From: Streptomyces sp. MRC013
GTDB taxonomy: Bacteria > Actinomycetota > Actinomycetes > Streptomycetales > Streptomycetaceae
DNA length: 64,000 nucleotides
NCBI RefSeq assembly: GCF_023614235.1
Contig: NZ_CP094264.1
Span: 4,464,001 to 4,528,000, forward strand
Reading direction: 5' to 3'
Shown here: positions 26,714 through 34,403 of the stretch, one piece after another
Layout: the number at the start of each line of letters is the position of its first letter
Position numbering within the stretch: position 1 is the first letter of the stretch
Translations under genes and position numbers: made by a program
Notes under the pieces: model-generated
Databases searched by the model: none
What the model was told of the DNA's origin: nothing
The model's input: only the letters and a program-made list of their open reading frames with translations

Positions 26714-27575
26714 TCACCCGCCGTCCGGGACCGGCGTCCCCTGGTGGTGGTACATCCGCCAGGGCGCCCCCGTGCCGTCCGCCGCCCGCCGCCACAGCGA
26801 GGAGCGGCGCACCCGCCGGCCGTGCAGGACCGTCTCGTACGTCAGGTGCACCACGCCCGGCGCGAGCGGCACCCCCGCCATGCCGGAGACCTCGTAGCGG
26901 GGGCCGTCCGCCGTCCCGCCCCCCCATCGCGGGCAGCTCGGCGAGCATCTCCTCCCGCGTCCAGCGCCGCCCCGAGGCGCCGACCTCGGTGAACTCCGGG
27001 TCGAGCAGCCGCGCCGCCTCCTCCCGGGACGTCCGCACGGCCGGTTCCAGCAGCCGCAGCTCGCCCGCGACGGCCGCGGCGACCGGGTCGGGGAAGTCCA
27101 CCACGCGCAGCCGCTGCGCCACCACCGGGGTCGTGTCGTCCACCGTGAAACGCGGGTCGCCGAGCGCCGTCCGCACCGCCTCCCCGTGCCAGAGCGCCTC
27201 CTGCACGGCCCGCCACTCGGCCACCGAGCGGTGCCCCCCGCCCTCGCCGACGACGTGCGCGAGGTCCACCCCACCGAGCGGCAGCACCCTCACGTCCGTC
27301 ACCTCCACCACCGCGACGGCCCGGCCCGCCGAGTCGGCCAGCACAGTCCGGGCGCCCGGCGCGGGCAGCGGCCGGCCCGCCGCCCCGTACTCCGCGAGCA
27401 GTCCGGCGGCCGCCGTCCTCGCCCCGGTCAGGACGGCGGCGACCAGCCGGTCGTGCGCCGGGTCGGGAAGGGCCGGTTCGTACGGGGGAAACCCCTGGGG
27501 TCGTTCGTGCGCCGTAGCCTCACACGGACACGGGGCCGGGCGCCTCCCGTCTCGGGCCCGCCCGGTGCCGTGCAC
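26714..27575 (-). CDS. ASCH-domain protein joined to a DUF4440/SnoaL-like domain, frameshifted
   Basis: After repair about 286 residues. The first half matches an ASCH domain, a possible RNA-binding fold (LVAAVLTGARTAAAGLL, then VAVVEVTDVRVLPLG and RSVAEWRAVQEALW). The second half is a DUF4440 domain (LRLLEPAVRTSREEAARLLDPEFTEVGASGRRW...YHHQGTP). One extra C in the seven-C run at 26919-26925 splits the second domain; removing it restores AMGGGTADGPRYEV. The fusion lies upstream of that repair and is in one frame, but the two domains are normally separate, so a lost stop between them is possible. The start is uncertain: GTG 27575 is the upstream limit. Confidence 0.65.
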
Positions 27576-27960
27576 CGCCGACCGCCGACCGCCGACCGCC
27601 GGACACCGGCACGGCCCCCGGTGCGCCCCGTCCCCGCGGGCCGCACGCGAACAGGACGCGTCCGGCTCGGAGGCGACCCGGCGAGGTGCCCCGACACCCG
27701 CGCGAGCGGGGCTTCCTCACTCTCCGTACCGGTTCGCGACACCCTGGGGACACCCACTCTTACCCCCTCCCATACCGGTACGTAATCTCAAACACACCTC
27801 AGATCCCACTTTGCGTCCCCTCGATGTGACGCCGGCCACAGCCAATGCCCCGCGCTGCTGTGACGATGTGCCCCATGCCCGCCGCCGCGGTGAACCACCC
27901 CCTCCACCCGGCCCCTGGCGGTGCACCGCATGATCCCCTCACAAAGGCGAACCACTCCCC
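27576..27960. promoter_or_regulatory. Divergent intergenic region before the permease
   Basis: 385 bases. Near 27573-27601 there is a short fourfold repeat of a GACCGCC unit. From about 27740 to 27960 the sequence is less GC-rich and presumably holds the permease promoter. AAAGGCG lies about 14 bases before the permease ATG. No gene seen. Confidence 0.4.
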
Positions 27961-29425
27961 ATGAGCGACCGAACGCCGCCCGCGGGCACCACCCCGGGCC
28001 CCGGCTCCCCCGGAACGCCCGGGCCCCCGTCACGTCGACGCCGGCGACGTCGGCTACAGCAAGGCCCTCAAGTCCCGGCACGTCAACATGATCGCCATCG
28101 GCGGGGCGATCGGCACCGGCCTCTTCCTCGGCGCGGGCGGCCGGCTGGCGGGCGCGGGCCCGTCCCTCGCCATCGCCTACGCGGTCTGCGGCGTCTTCGC
28201 CTTCTTCGTCGTCCGCGCCCTCGGCGAGCTCGTCCTCTACCGCCCCTCCTCGGGCGCCTTCGTCAGCTACGCGCGCGAGTTCATGGGCGAGAAGGGCGCC
28301 TACACGGCCGGCTGGCTGTACTTCCTGAACTGGTCGACCACCGCCGTCGCGGACATCACCGCGGCCGCCACGTACGCCCACTTCTGGGCGATGTTCAGCG
28401 ACATCGACCAGTGGGTCCTGGCGCTGATCGCCCTCGCCGTCGTCCTCGCCGCGAACCTCATCTCGGTGAAGTACTTCGGCGAGATGGAGTTCTGGTTCGC
28501 CATCGTCAAGGTCGCCGCCCTGGTGGTCTTCATGGGCGTGGGCATCTTCCTCGTCGTCACCTCCCACGACGTCGGCGGCCACACCCCCGGCCTGCACACG
28601 GTCGCCGACAACGGCGGGATCTTCCCGCTCGGCATGCTCCCGCTGCTGCTGGTCGTCCAGGGCGTCGTCTTCGCCTACGCCTCCGTCGAGCTGTGCGGCG
28701 TCGCCGCCGGCGAGACCGAGAACCCCGAGAGGGTCATGCCGAAGGCGATCAACTCGATCATGTGGCGCGTGGGCCTCTTCTACGTCGGCTCGGTCGTCCT
28801 CCTCGCCCTGCTCCTGCCGTACACCGCGTACTCGGCGGACGAGAGCCCCTTCGTCACCGTCTTCGACGAGCTCGGCGTCCCCGGCACGGCCGGCGTGATG
28901 AACTTCGTCGTCCTCACCGCCGCGCTCTCCAGCCTCAACTCCGGCCTCTACTCCACCGGCCGCATCCTCCGCTCGATGGCGATGGCCGGCTCGGCGCCGA
29001 AGTTCACGGCCCTGATGAACCGGGGCCAGGTCCCCTACGGCGGCATCCTCCTCACCGCCGCCTTCGGCGTCCTGGGCGTCGGCCTCAACTACCTCATGCC
29101 GGGCGAGGCGTTCGAGCTCGTCCTCAACTTCGCGTCGATCGGCATCCTCGGCACCTGGGGCATGATCATGCTCTGCTCGCTGGTGTTCTGGCGGCGCGCC
29201 GAGCAGGGCGGGGTCGTCCGCCCGGCCTACCGCCTGCCGTGGGCCCCGTACACGCAGATCGTCACCCTGCTGTTCCTCGCCTCGGTGCTGTTCCTGATGT
29301 GGTGGGGCGGCGGCGTCGGCCGGACCACCGTGAACTGCCTCCCGCTGATCGCGGCGCTCCTGGTCGGCGGCTGGTTCCTCGTCCGCAGGCGGGTGCTGGC
29401 GCTCGCCGCCGAGCGGCGGGGCTGA
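27961..29425 (+). CDS. APC-family amino acid permease (asparagine/GABA permease type), frameshifted near the start
   Basis: 487 residues after repair with twelve membrane helices. The first helix carries MIAIGGAIGTGLFLGAGG and the region ALGELVLYRPSSGAFVSYA, both typical of the AAT group (AnsP, GabP, AroP). One extra C in the five-C run at 28024-28028 separates the N-terminal tail from HVDAGDVGYSKALKSRHV; removing it gives one continuous protein from ATG 27961. It imports an amino acid with protons; L-asparagine is the best guess from the closest family members I know, but not certain. Confidence 0.87.
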
Positions 29426-29437
29426 CCCCCGGGCGGC

Positions 29438-30363
29438 TCACCCGGGCCAGGGGAGCCGCAGCCGGCTCTCGAACCGCACGGGCGAGCCGCCGAACGGGTC
29501 GGTGAACTCCAGGACCCGGGCCAGCAGCCGCAGCGGGCGCCCGTGGTCCTCGGGCCCGTCCTCCCGGACCACCGGGTAGAGCGGGTCGTCGAGGATCGGC
29601 ACCCCGAGCGCGCTCATGTGGACCCGCAGCTGGTGGGTGCGGCCGGTCTCCGGGACCAGTCGGTACCGGGCGAGGCCGCCCCGCCGCTCCACCAGCCCGA
29701 TCCGGCTCTCGCTGTTCGGCTCGGCGCCCGGCACCTCGTACGCGGCGACGACCCCCGCTCCTTGACGATGTGACTGCGCACGGTCGCCGGCAGCACCACC
29801 TCCGGGTCGTACGGCGCCAGCGCCTCGTACTCCTTGCGCACCCGCCGGTCCCGGAACAGGGTCTGGTACGCGCCCCGGTCCTCCGGCCGCACGACGAACA
29901 GCACCAGCCCCGCGGTCAGCCGGTCCAGCCGGTGCGCGGGCTGCAGGTGCGGCAGGTCCAGGTCCCGCCGCAGCCGGGCGAGCGCCGTCTCGGCCACATG
30001 GCGGCCGCGCGGGGTCGTGGCCAGGAAGTGCGGCTTGTCCGCGACGACGATCCGCTCGTCCCGGTGGACGACGCCCACCTCGAACGGCACCGGCTCCTCG
30101 GGCGGAAGCTCCCGGTGGAACCACAGGACCCGTCCCGGGGTGTACGGCTCGTCACCCGCCGCGGGGCGCCCGTCGGCCCCGACGAACGCCCCCTCGGCGA
30201 GCATGGCGTCCACCCGCGCGACCCCGACGGCCCGCGCGTACCGCTCGACGAGGTGGTCCCGCAGGCTCGCCCACTCTCCGGCGGGCAACCGCACCCGCAC
30301 CGCGTCGATCCCGCCGCGCTGTCCCAGCGGCCCGACGATCCCGCGCACCCTCCGACGCCCCAC
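29438..30363 (-). CDS. RluA-family pseudouridine synthase, frameshifted
   Basis: 308 residues after repair. The catalytic motif HRLDRLTAGLVLF, with the nucleophilic Asp, is near residue 140; VRKEYEAL and the C-terminal PETGRTHQLRVHMSALG with PILDDPLYP are also family hallmarks. One missing base in the five-C run at 29752-29756 (minus strand G) splits it; adding G gives VKERGVVAAYEVPG. It isomerises uridine in rRNA or tRNA. The stop lies 12 bases from that of the convergent permease. Confidence 0.88.
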
Positions 30364-30487
30364 GTCCCCACGCTAACCGACGGGCCCGGGCCCGCCGCGT
30401 CGTGCGCGGCCCGCGGGACCGGTCCGCCGCACGGCCGCCCCGCCGCCACGGGGTCCGCGGTCTCCCGCGTCGACCCCCGGCAGCAGA

Positions 30488-30512
30488 AAGACCCCAGGTT
30501 CACTGGGGTCTT
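30488..30512 (-). terminator. Terminator of tRNA-Leu
   Basis: GACCCCAG (30490-30497), loop GTTCA, CTGGGGTC (30503-30510), extended by AA/TT pairs to ten base pairs. On the minus strand it follows the tRNA 3' end by a few bases and is followed by TTT, a classical intrinsic terminator. Confidence 0.75.
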
Positions 30513-30515
30513 CGC

Positions 30516-30603
30516 TGGTGTCCGAGGGGGGACTTGAACCCCCACGCCCGATAAAGGGCACTAGCACCTCAAGCTAGCGCGTCTGCCATTCCGCCACCCG
30601 GAC
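30516..30603 (-). tRNA. tRNA-Leu (anticodon GAG)
   Basis: On the minus strand the cloverleaf starts GTCCGGGTGGCGGAAT with acceptor stem GTCCGGG pairing to CTCGGAC (one G-U), discriminator A and an encoded CCA. The anticodon arm CTAGC-TTGAGGT-GCTAG gives anticodon GAG, reading CUC. A long variable arm (TGCCC...GGGCG) marks it as class II leucine. T arm GGGGGTTCAAGTCCCCC is perfect. Confidence 0.95.
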
Positions 30604-30771
30604 AAGGTGTCTGTCTCGCGGCCCTGGGCCGTTCCGACGTGGAAAACCATAGCAAACATTCGGCGTGCCCGATCACGCCCCGTCCCGGTGGCGCCCTTGG
30701 TCCGGCGCCCCGCCGGTAGCAGGATGGCGCCAGACCAGCCACACCGACAGCACGACGCGGGAGGAACCAGC

Positions 30772-32100
30772 GTGAGCGAGTCGAAGCCGACCAGGCCCGG
30801 CCCCGGTGCCCGGAGCGAGGTCGTCGACCTCTGCAGCGAGCTCATCCGTATCGACACCAGCAACTACGGCGACCACTCCGGCCCGGGCGAGCGGGCCGCC
30901 GCCGAGTACATCGCCGAGAAGCTCGCGGAGGTGGGCCTGGAGCCCCGGATCCTCGAGTCCCACAAGGGCCGGGCCTCCACGGTCGCCAGGATCGAGGGCG
31001 AGGACCCCTCGCGCCCGGCCCTGCTCATCCACGGCCACACCGACGTCGTCCCGGCGAACGCCGCCGACTGGACGCACGACCCGTTCTCCGGGGAGGTCGC
31101 CGACGGCTGCGTCTGGGGCCGCGGCGCGGTCGACATGAAGGACATGGACGCGATGACCCTCGCGGTCGTCCGCGAGCGGATGCGCACCGGCCGCAAGCCA
31201 CCCCGCGACATCGTCCTGGCGTTCCTCGCCGACGAGGAGGCGGGCGGCACCTACGGCGCCCGCTTCCTCGTCGACCGGCACCCCGAGCTGTTCGAGGGCG
31301 TCACGGAGGCGATCGGAGAGGTCGGCGGCTTCTCCTTCACCGTCAACGAGGACCTGCGCCTGTACCTCGTCGAGACGGCGGAGAAGGGCATGCACTGGAT
31401 GCGCCTCACCGTCGACGGCACCGCCGGGCACGGTTCGATGACCAACGGCGACAACGCCGTCACGGAGCTCTGCGAGGCCGTGACCCGCGTCGGCCGCCAC
31501 CGGTGGCCGATCAGGGTCACCAAGACCGTGCGGTCCTTCCTCGACGAGCTGTCCGACGCGCTCGGCACCCCGCTCGACCCGGACGACATGGAAGGCACCC
31601 TGGAGAAGCTGGGCGGCATCGCCAAGATGATCGGCGCCACCCTCCGCAACTCCGCGGCCCCCACCATGCTCGGCGCCGGGTACAAGGTGAACGTCATCCC
31701 CGGCCAGGCGACGGCCCACATCGACGGAAGGTTTCTGCCGGGGTACGAGCAGGAGTTCCTGGCCGATCTCGACCGGCTCCTCGGGCCGCGCGTGCGGCGC
31801 GAGGACGTCCACGCCGACAAGGCGCTGGAGACGAGCTTCGACGGCGCCCTCGTCGACGCCATGCAGACGGCGCTGCGGGCCGAGGACCCGATCGCCCGCG
31901 CCGTGCCGTACATGCTCTCCGGCGGTACCGACGCCAAGTCCTTCGACGACCTCGGCATCCGCTGCTTCGGTTTCGCTCCGCTCCGCCTCCCGCCGGAGCT
32001 GGACTTCGCGGGGATGTTCCACGGCGTGGACGAGCGGGTGCCGGTGGACGGCCTGGAGTTCGGCGTACGGGTGCTGGACCGCTTCATCGACGCGAGCTGA
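30772..32100 (+). CDS. M20-family metallopeptidase
   Basis: 442 residues, start GTG 30772 with GGGAGGAACC upstream. Metal-site motifs are HGHTDVVP (ligand His and following Asp), WGRGAVDMKD (bridging Asp) and LADEEAGG (catalytic and ligand Glu), followed by the lid dimerisation domain from ~200 to ~330 and the last ligand His in MFHGVDERV. This is the M20/ArgE/dapE-like exopeptidase layout with two zinc ions. It acts on an amino-acid amide, dipeptide or N-acyl substrate in the cytoplasm. It lies just upstream of the chaplins in the same direction, but 153 bases apart. Confidence 0.93.
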   Translation: MSESKPTRPGPGARSEVVDLCSELIRIDTSNYGDHSGPGERAAAEYIAEKLAEVGLEPRILESHKGRASTVARIEGEDPSRPALLIHGHTDVVPANAADWTHDPFSGEVADGCVWGRGAVDMKDMDAMTLAVVRERMRTGRKPPRDIVLAFLADEEAGGTYGARFLVDRHPELFEGVTEAIGEVGGFSFTVNEDLRLYLVETAEKGMHWMRLTVDGTAGHGSMTNGDNAVTELCEAVTRVGRHRWPIRVTKTVRSFLDELSDALGTPLDPDDMEGTLEKLGGIAKMIGATLRNSAAPTMLGAGYKVNVIPGQATAHIDGRFLPGYEQEFLADLDRLLGPRVRREDVHADKALETSFDGALVDAMQTALRAEDPIARAVPYMLSGGTDAKSFDDLGIRCFGFAPLRLPPELDFAGMFHGVDERVPVDGLEFGVRVLDRFIDAS

Positions 32101-32253
32101 AAGTCGGCTGAAACGACCCTCCAATAATCGCCCATGTGTGCACATCGGACTGGAAAGGGTGAACAGGACCGTCGCCTCGTAGCCCGCCCTCCTCCCCCTC
32201 GTTACAGGTGGTGCGGTCCGCGGCTGGGACCGCACTGCCAACTAGGAGGAAGA

Positions 32254-32487
32254 ATGATCAAGAAGGTTGTCGCGACCGCGGCCGCCACCGGCGGTCTGAT
32301 GCTGGCCGGCGCGGGTGTGGCCGTCGCCGACGCGGAGTCCTACGGGGCGGCCGTCGGCTCCCCGGGCGTCGTCTCCGGCAACGTGGTCCAGGCCCCGGTC
32401 CACGTGCCGGTCAACGCCTGTGGCAACACGATCGACGTCGTCGGGCTGCTGAACCCCGCCTTCGGCAACACCTGCGTCAACGACTGA
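32254..32487 (+). CDS. chpH: Short chaplin (ChpH-like)
   Basis: 77 residues: a Sec signal peptide (1-26, ends AVADAE) followed by one chaplin domain of about 40 residues (SPGVVSGNVVQAPVHVPVN) with two cysteines (VNACGNT and GNTCVN) that form a disulphide. Short chaplins are secreted, self-assemble into amyloid-like films at the air-water interface, and coat aerial hyphae and spores. AGGAGGAAGA precedes ATG 32254. The next gene is a long chaplin, the same pairing as chpH-chpC in model Streptomyces. Confidence 0.95.
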   Translation: MIKKVVATAAATGGLMLAGAGVAVADAESYGAAVGSPGVVSGNVVQAPVHVPVNACGNTIDVVGLLNPAFGNTCVND

Positions 32488-32508
32488 GCCGTCCCCGACG
32501 CTGAGTCT

Positions 32509-32525
32509 CGACCCCTCAGGGGTCG
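32509..32525 (+). terminator. Hairpin after chpH
   Basis: CGACCCC and GGGGTCG enclose a TCA loop, 22 bases after the chpH stop. Confidence 0.45.
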
Positions 32526-32540
32526 GAGCCCGGCCGGCCT

Positions 32541-32563
32541 CGGAGCGCGCCCCACGCGCTCCG
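32541..32563 (+). terminator. Second hairpin between the chaplin genes
   Basis: CGGAGCGCG, loop CCCCA, CGCGCTCCG: a perfect nine-base-pair stem. With the hairpin at 32509 it suggests that chpH and chpC are separately controlled or have unequal transcript levels. Confidence 0.45.
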
Positions 32564-32635
32564 GGGCCGGTGGGCATTCGGCTCCCGCGCGAGGTGCGCG
32601 GGGGCAACCGGAAGCCAAGAAGGCAGGAACAAGCT

Positions 32636-33361
32636 ATGCGACAGGTCACGCGCAAGGGCCTGACCATTGTGGCGGCGGCGGGCGGCGTACTCGCCCTCGG
32701 CGGCTACGCCCACGCGGCGACGGGGGCCGGGGCGGACGGCGCCGCGGTCAACTCCCCGGGTGTCGCCTCGGGCAACAACGTGCAGGCGCCGATCAGCGTC
32801 CCGGTGAACGTCTGCGGTAACACCGTCGACGTCGTCGGCGCGCTCAACCCGGCGTTCGGCAACAACTGCGTCAACGAGTCCGGCGGCGCGCAGGCGAACG
32901 GCTCGGCCGCCGACTCCCCGGGTGTCGCCTCGGGCAACAACGTGCAGGCACCGGTCGACGTCCCGGTGAACGCCTGCGGCAACAGCGTGAACGTGGGCGG
33001 CGCCCTGAACCCGTCCTTCGGCAACGGCTGCGCCACCGGCGCGACCCCGGACAAGCCCGGTACGCCGGACAAGCCCGATGCCCCGGGCAAGCCCGACGTC
33101 CCGAACAAGCCCGGTACGCCGGACAGGCCGGGTACGCCGGACAAGCCCGGTGCGCCGGACGGGCACGCCGGGCCCGCTGCTCCGAGCACGCCGAGCCCCT
33201 CCCCGCAGGGCGGCGCCACGCCACAGGGCGGCACCGCGCCGCAGGGCGGTGAGCAGCTCGCCGAGACCGGCGCCTCCGCGCTCGGCCTGCTGGCCCCGGC
33301 CGGCGCCGCAGCGCTCCTCGGCGGCACGATCCTCTACCGCCGCGCCCGCCGGACCGCGTAA
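32636..33361 (+). CDS. chpC: Long chaplin with sortase signal (ChpC-like)
   Basis: 241 residues: signal peptide (1-~28), two chaplin domains (~35-80 and ~90-135, each with the CGN...C pair), a Pro/Lys/Asp-rich wall-spanning stretch with many TPDKPG-type repeats (~140-195), then LAETG, a hydrophobic segment and RRARR at the end. LAXTG is the class E sortase signal of Streptomyces, so the protein is covalently attached to peptidoglycan and anchors short chaplins. No housekeeping srtE gene is adjacent. AGGCAGGAAC precedes ATG 32636. Confidence 0.95.
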   Translation: MRQVTRKGLTIVAAAGGVLALGGYAHAATGAGADGAAVNSPGVASGNNVQAPISVPVNVCGNTVDVVGALNPAFGNNCVNESGGAQANGSAADSPGVASGNNVQAPVDVPVNACGNSVNVGGALNPSFGNGCATGATPDKPGTPDKPDAPGKPDVPNKPGTPDRPGTPDKPGAPDGHAGPAAPSTPSPSPQGGATPQGGTAPQGGEQLAETGASALGLLAPAGAAALLGGTILYRRARRTA

Positions 33362-33387
33362 GCGCAGCGCACCCGGTCGTGCACACG

Positions 33388-33424
33388 ACGGAGCGGGCCC
33401 CGCAGTGTGCGGCGCCCGCTCCGT
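33388..33424. terminator. Bidirectional terminator between chpC and the DUF5703 gene
   Basis: ACGGAGCGGGC (33388-33398) and GCCCGCTCCGT (33414-33424) pair perfectly over 11 bases, with an inner CCGCA/TGCGG stem. It lies between convergent genes. Confidence 0.65.
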
Positions 33425-33447
33425 CCCGTTCCGTCACTCCCCGTCCC

Positions 33448-33636
33448 TCACCAGGTGGCGCGCACCTGACGGATGATGCGCCTCCGCAGCCGCACCCGGC
33501 GGCTCCCGTCCCGGTGCAGGCTGAGTCGGTCCAGCTCCCAGTGCCCGTACTCGGCGTGGTCGGTCAGCAGTCGCGTCGCCTCCTTCCGGGAGACTCCCCG
33601 CGGCACATACACATCGACGAATTCATATTCCGGCAT
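33448..33636 (-). CDS. DUF5703-family small protein
   Basis: 62 residues (MPEYEFVDVYVPRGVSRKEATRLL...). Length and opening fit DUF5703, small actinobacterial proteins of unknown function with a strand-helix-strand look and a very basic C-terminus (RRVRLRRRIIRQVR). It is divergent from the gene at 33684, with 47 bases between starts, so promoters overlap. Confidence 0.8.
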   Translation of the reverse strand: MPEYEFVDVYVPRGVSRKEATRLLTDHAEYGHWELDRLSLHRDGSRRVRLRRRIIRQVRATW

Positions 33637-33683
33637 CGCATCTATTGTGCGGGCACGGCCCCGGTACGGATAGCGTCTGCGGT

Positions 33684-34346
33684 ATGTCTGATGCTGCGCA
33701 GCCCACCGCTGCCGAGGTACGCGCCGCCGCCGAGGCGGTCAAAGCCGCGCTCGACCGGCACCTGGCGGCGGTCGAGAACCGCACCGGTGACGACGACCCG
33801 GCGGTCTACGCCGCGTTCAACGACCTGGCCGCCGCGGCCGAGGCGTACGACGAGCGGCTCTACGACCGCTACGACGAGGTCACGCCCTTCGAGATCCCCG
33901 GAGCCGAGGACTCCCTGCCCCCGTACGCGGGGCCGGCCCAGCCCACCGCGCTGAGCGTGCTGATCCGCCGTGACTACGCCGTGGCGGAGCCCCAGCGGCT
34001 GCTCGCCCAGGCCCAGCGCATCGCCGACGCCGAACGCGACGACGAGACGCCGGGGGCGGCCGCCGCGGTCGGCTCCAGCGTCCACGCGGCGGTCGGCGTG
34101 CTGTTCGGCGAGTACGAACCGGACGAGATCGCCTCCCGCCACAAGGAGTTCGGCCTCGACGAGGGCGACTCCACCCTGTGGGTGGCGGCGGCCGACGAGC
34201 TGCCCGAACCGGGGGAGTGGCTCAGCACGCCCTTCGACCAGGCCGACCCGAGCCGTGTCATCTGCCGCTTCGACGTGAGCGCCGTCTTCGACGAGGACGA
34301 ACTCTACGAGGAGGACCCGAGCGGCAGGTCCCACGAACTGCCCTGA
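33684..34346 (+). CDS. Conserved acidic protein of unknown function
   Basis: 220 residues, strongly acidic, no signal peptide or membrane helix. The N-terminal 70 residues are helical (AAEVRAAAEAVKAALDRHL); the rest is mixed with no motif I recognise. The codon pattern and clean flanking terminator support it as a gene. Divergent from the DUF5703 gene. Function unknown. Confidence 0.75.
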   Translation: MSDAAQPTAAEVRAAAEAVKAALDRHLAAVENRTGDDDPAVYAAFNDLAAAAEAYDERLYDRYDEVTPFEIPGAEDSLPPYAGPAQPTALSVLIRRDYAVAEPQRLLAQAQRIADAERDDETPGAAAAVGSSVHAAVGVLFGEYEPDEIASRHKEFGLDEGDSTLWVAAADELPEPGEWLSTPFDQADPSRVICRFDVSAVFDEDELYEEDPSGRSHELP

Positions 34347-34348
34347 CC

Positions 34349-34393
34349 CCCGTCCGCCGCGCCCGCCCTCCTCGGGAGGGCGCGGCGGACGGG
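34349..34393. terminator. Large bidirectional hairpin
   Basis: CCCGTCCGCCGCG (34349-34361) pairs over 13 bases with CGCGGCGGACGGG (34381-34393), and inside it CCCTCC pairs with GGAGGG. It separates two convergent genes. Confidence 0.7.
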
Positions 34394-34403
34394 AACCGGG
34401 ACC

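Noticed and set aside
27573..27601. Fourfold GACCGCC repeat
   Set aside because: Short and in GC-rich sequence; likely simple slippage, no gene or motif linked.
30516..30603. tRNA-Leu as an integration (att) site
   Set aside because: No integrase gene and no second copy of the tRNA 3' end seen nearby.
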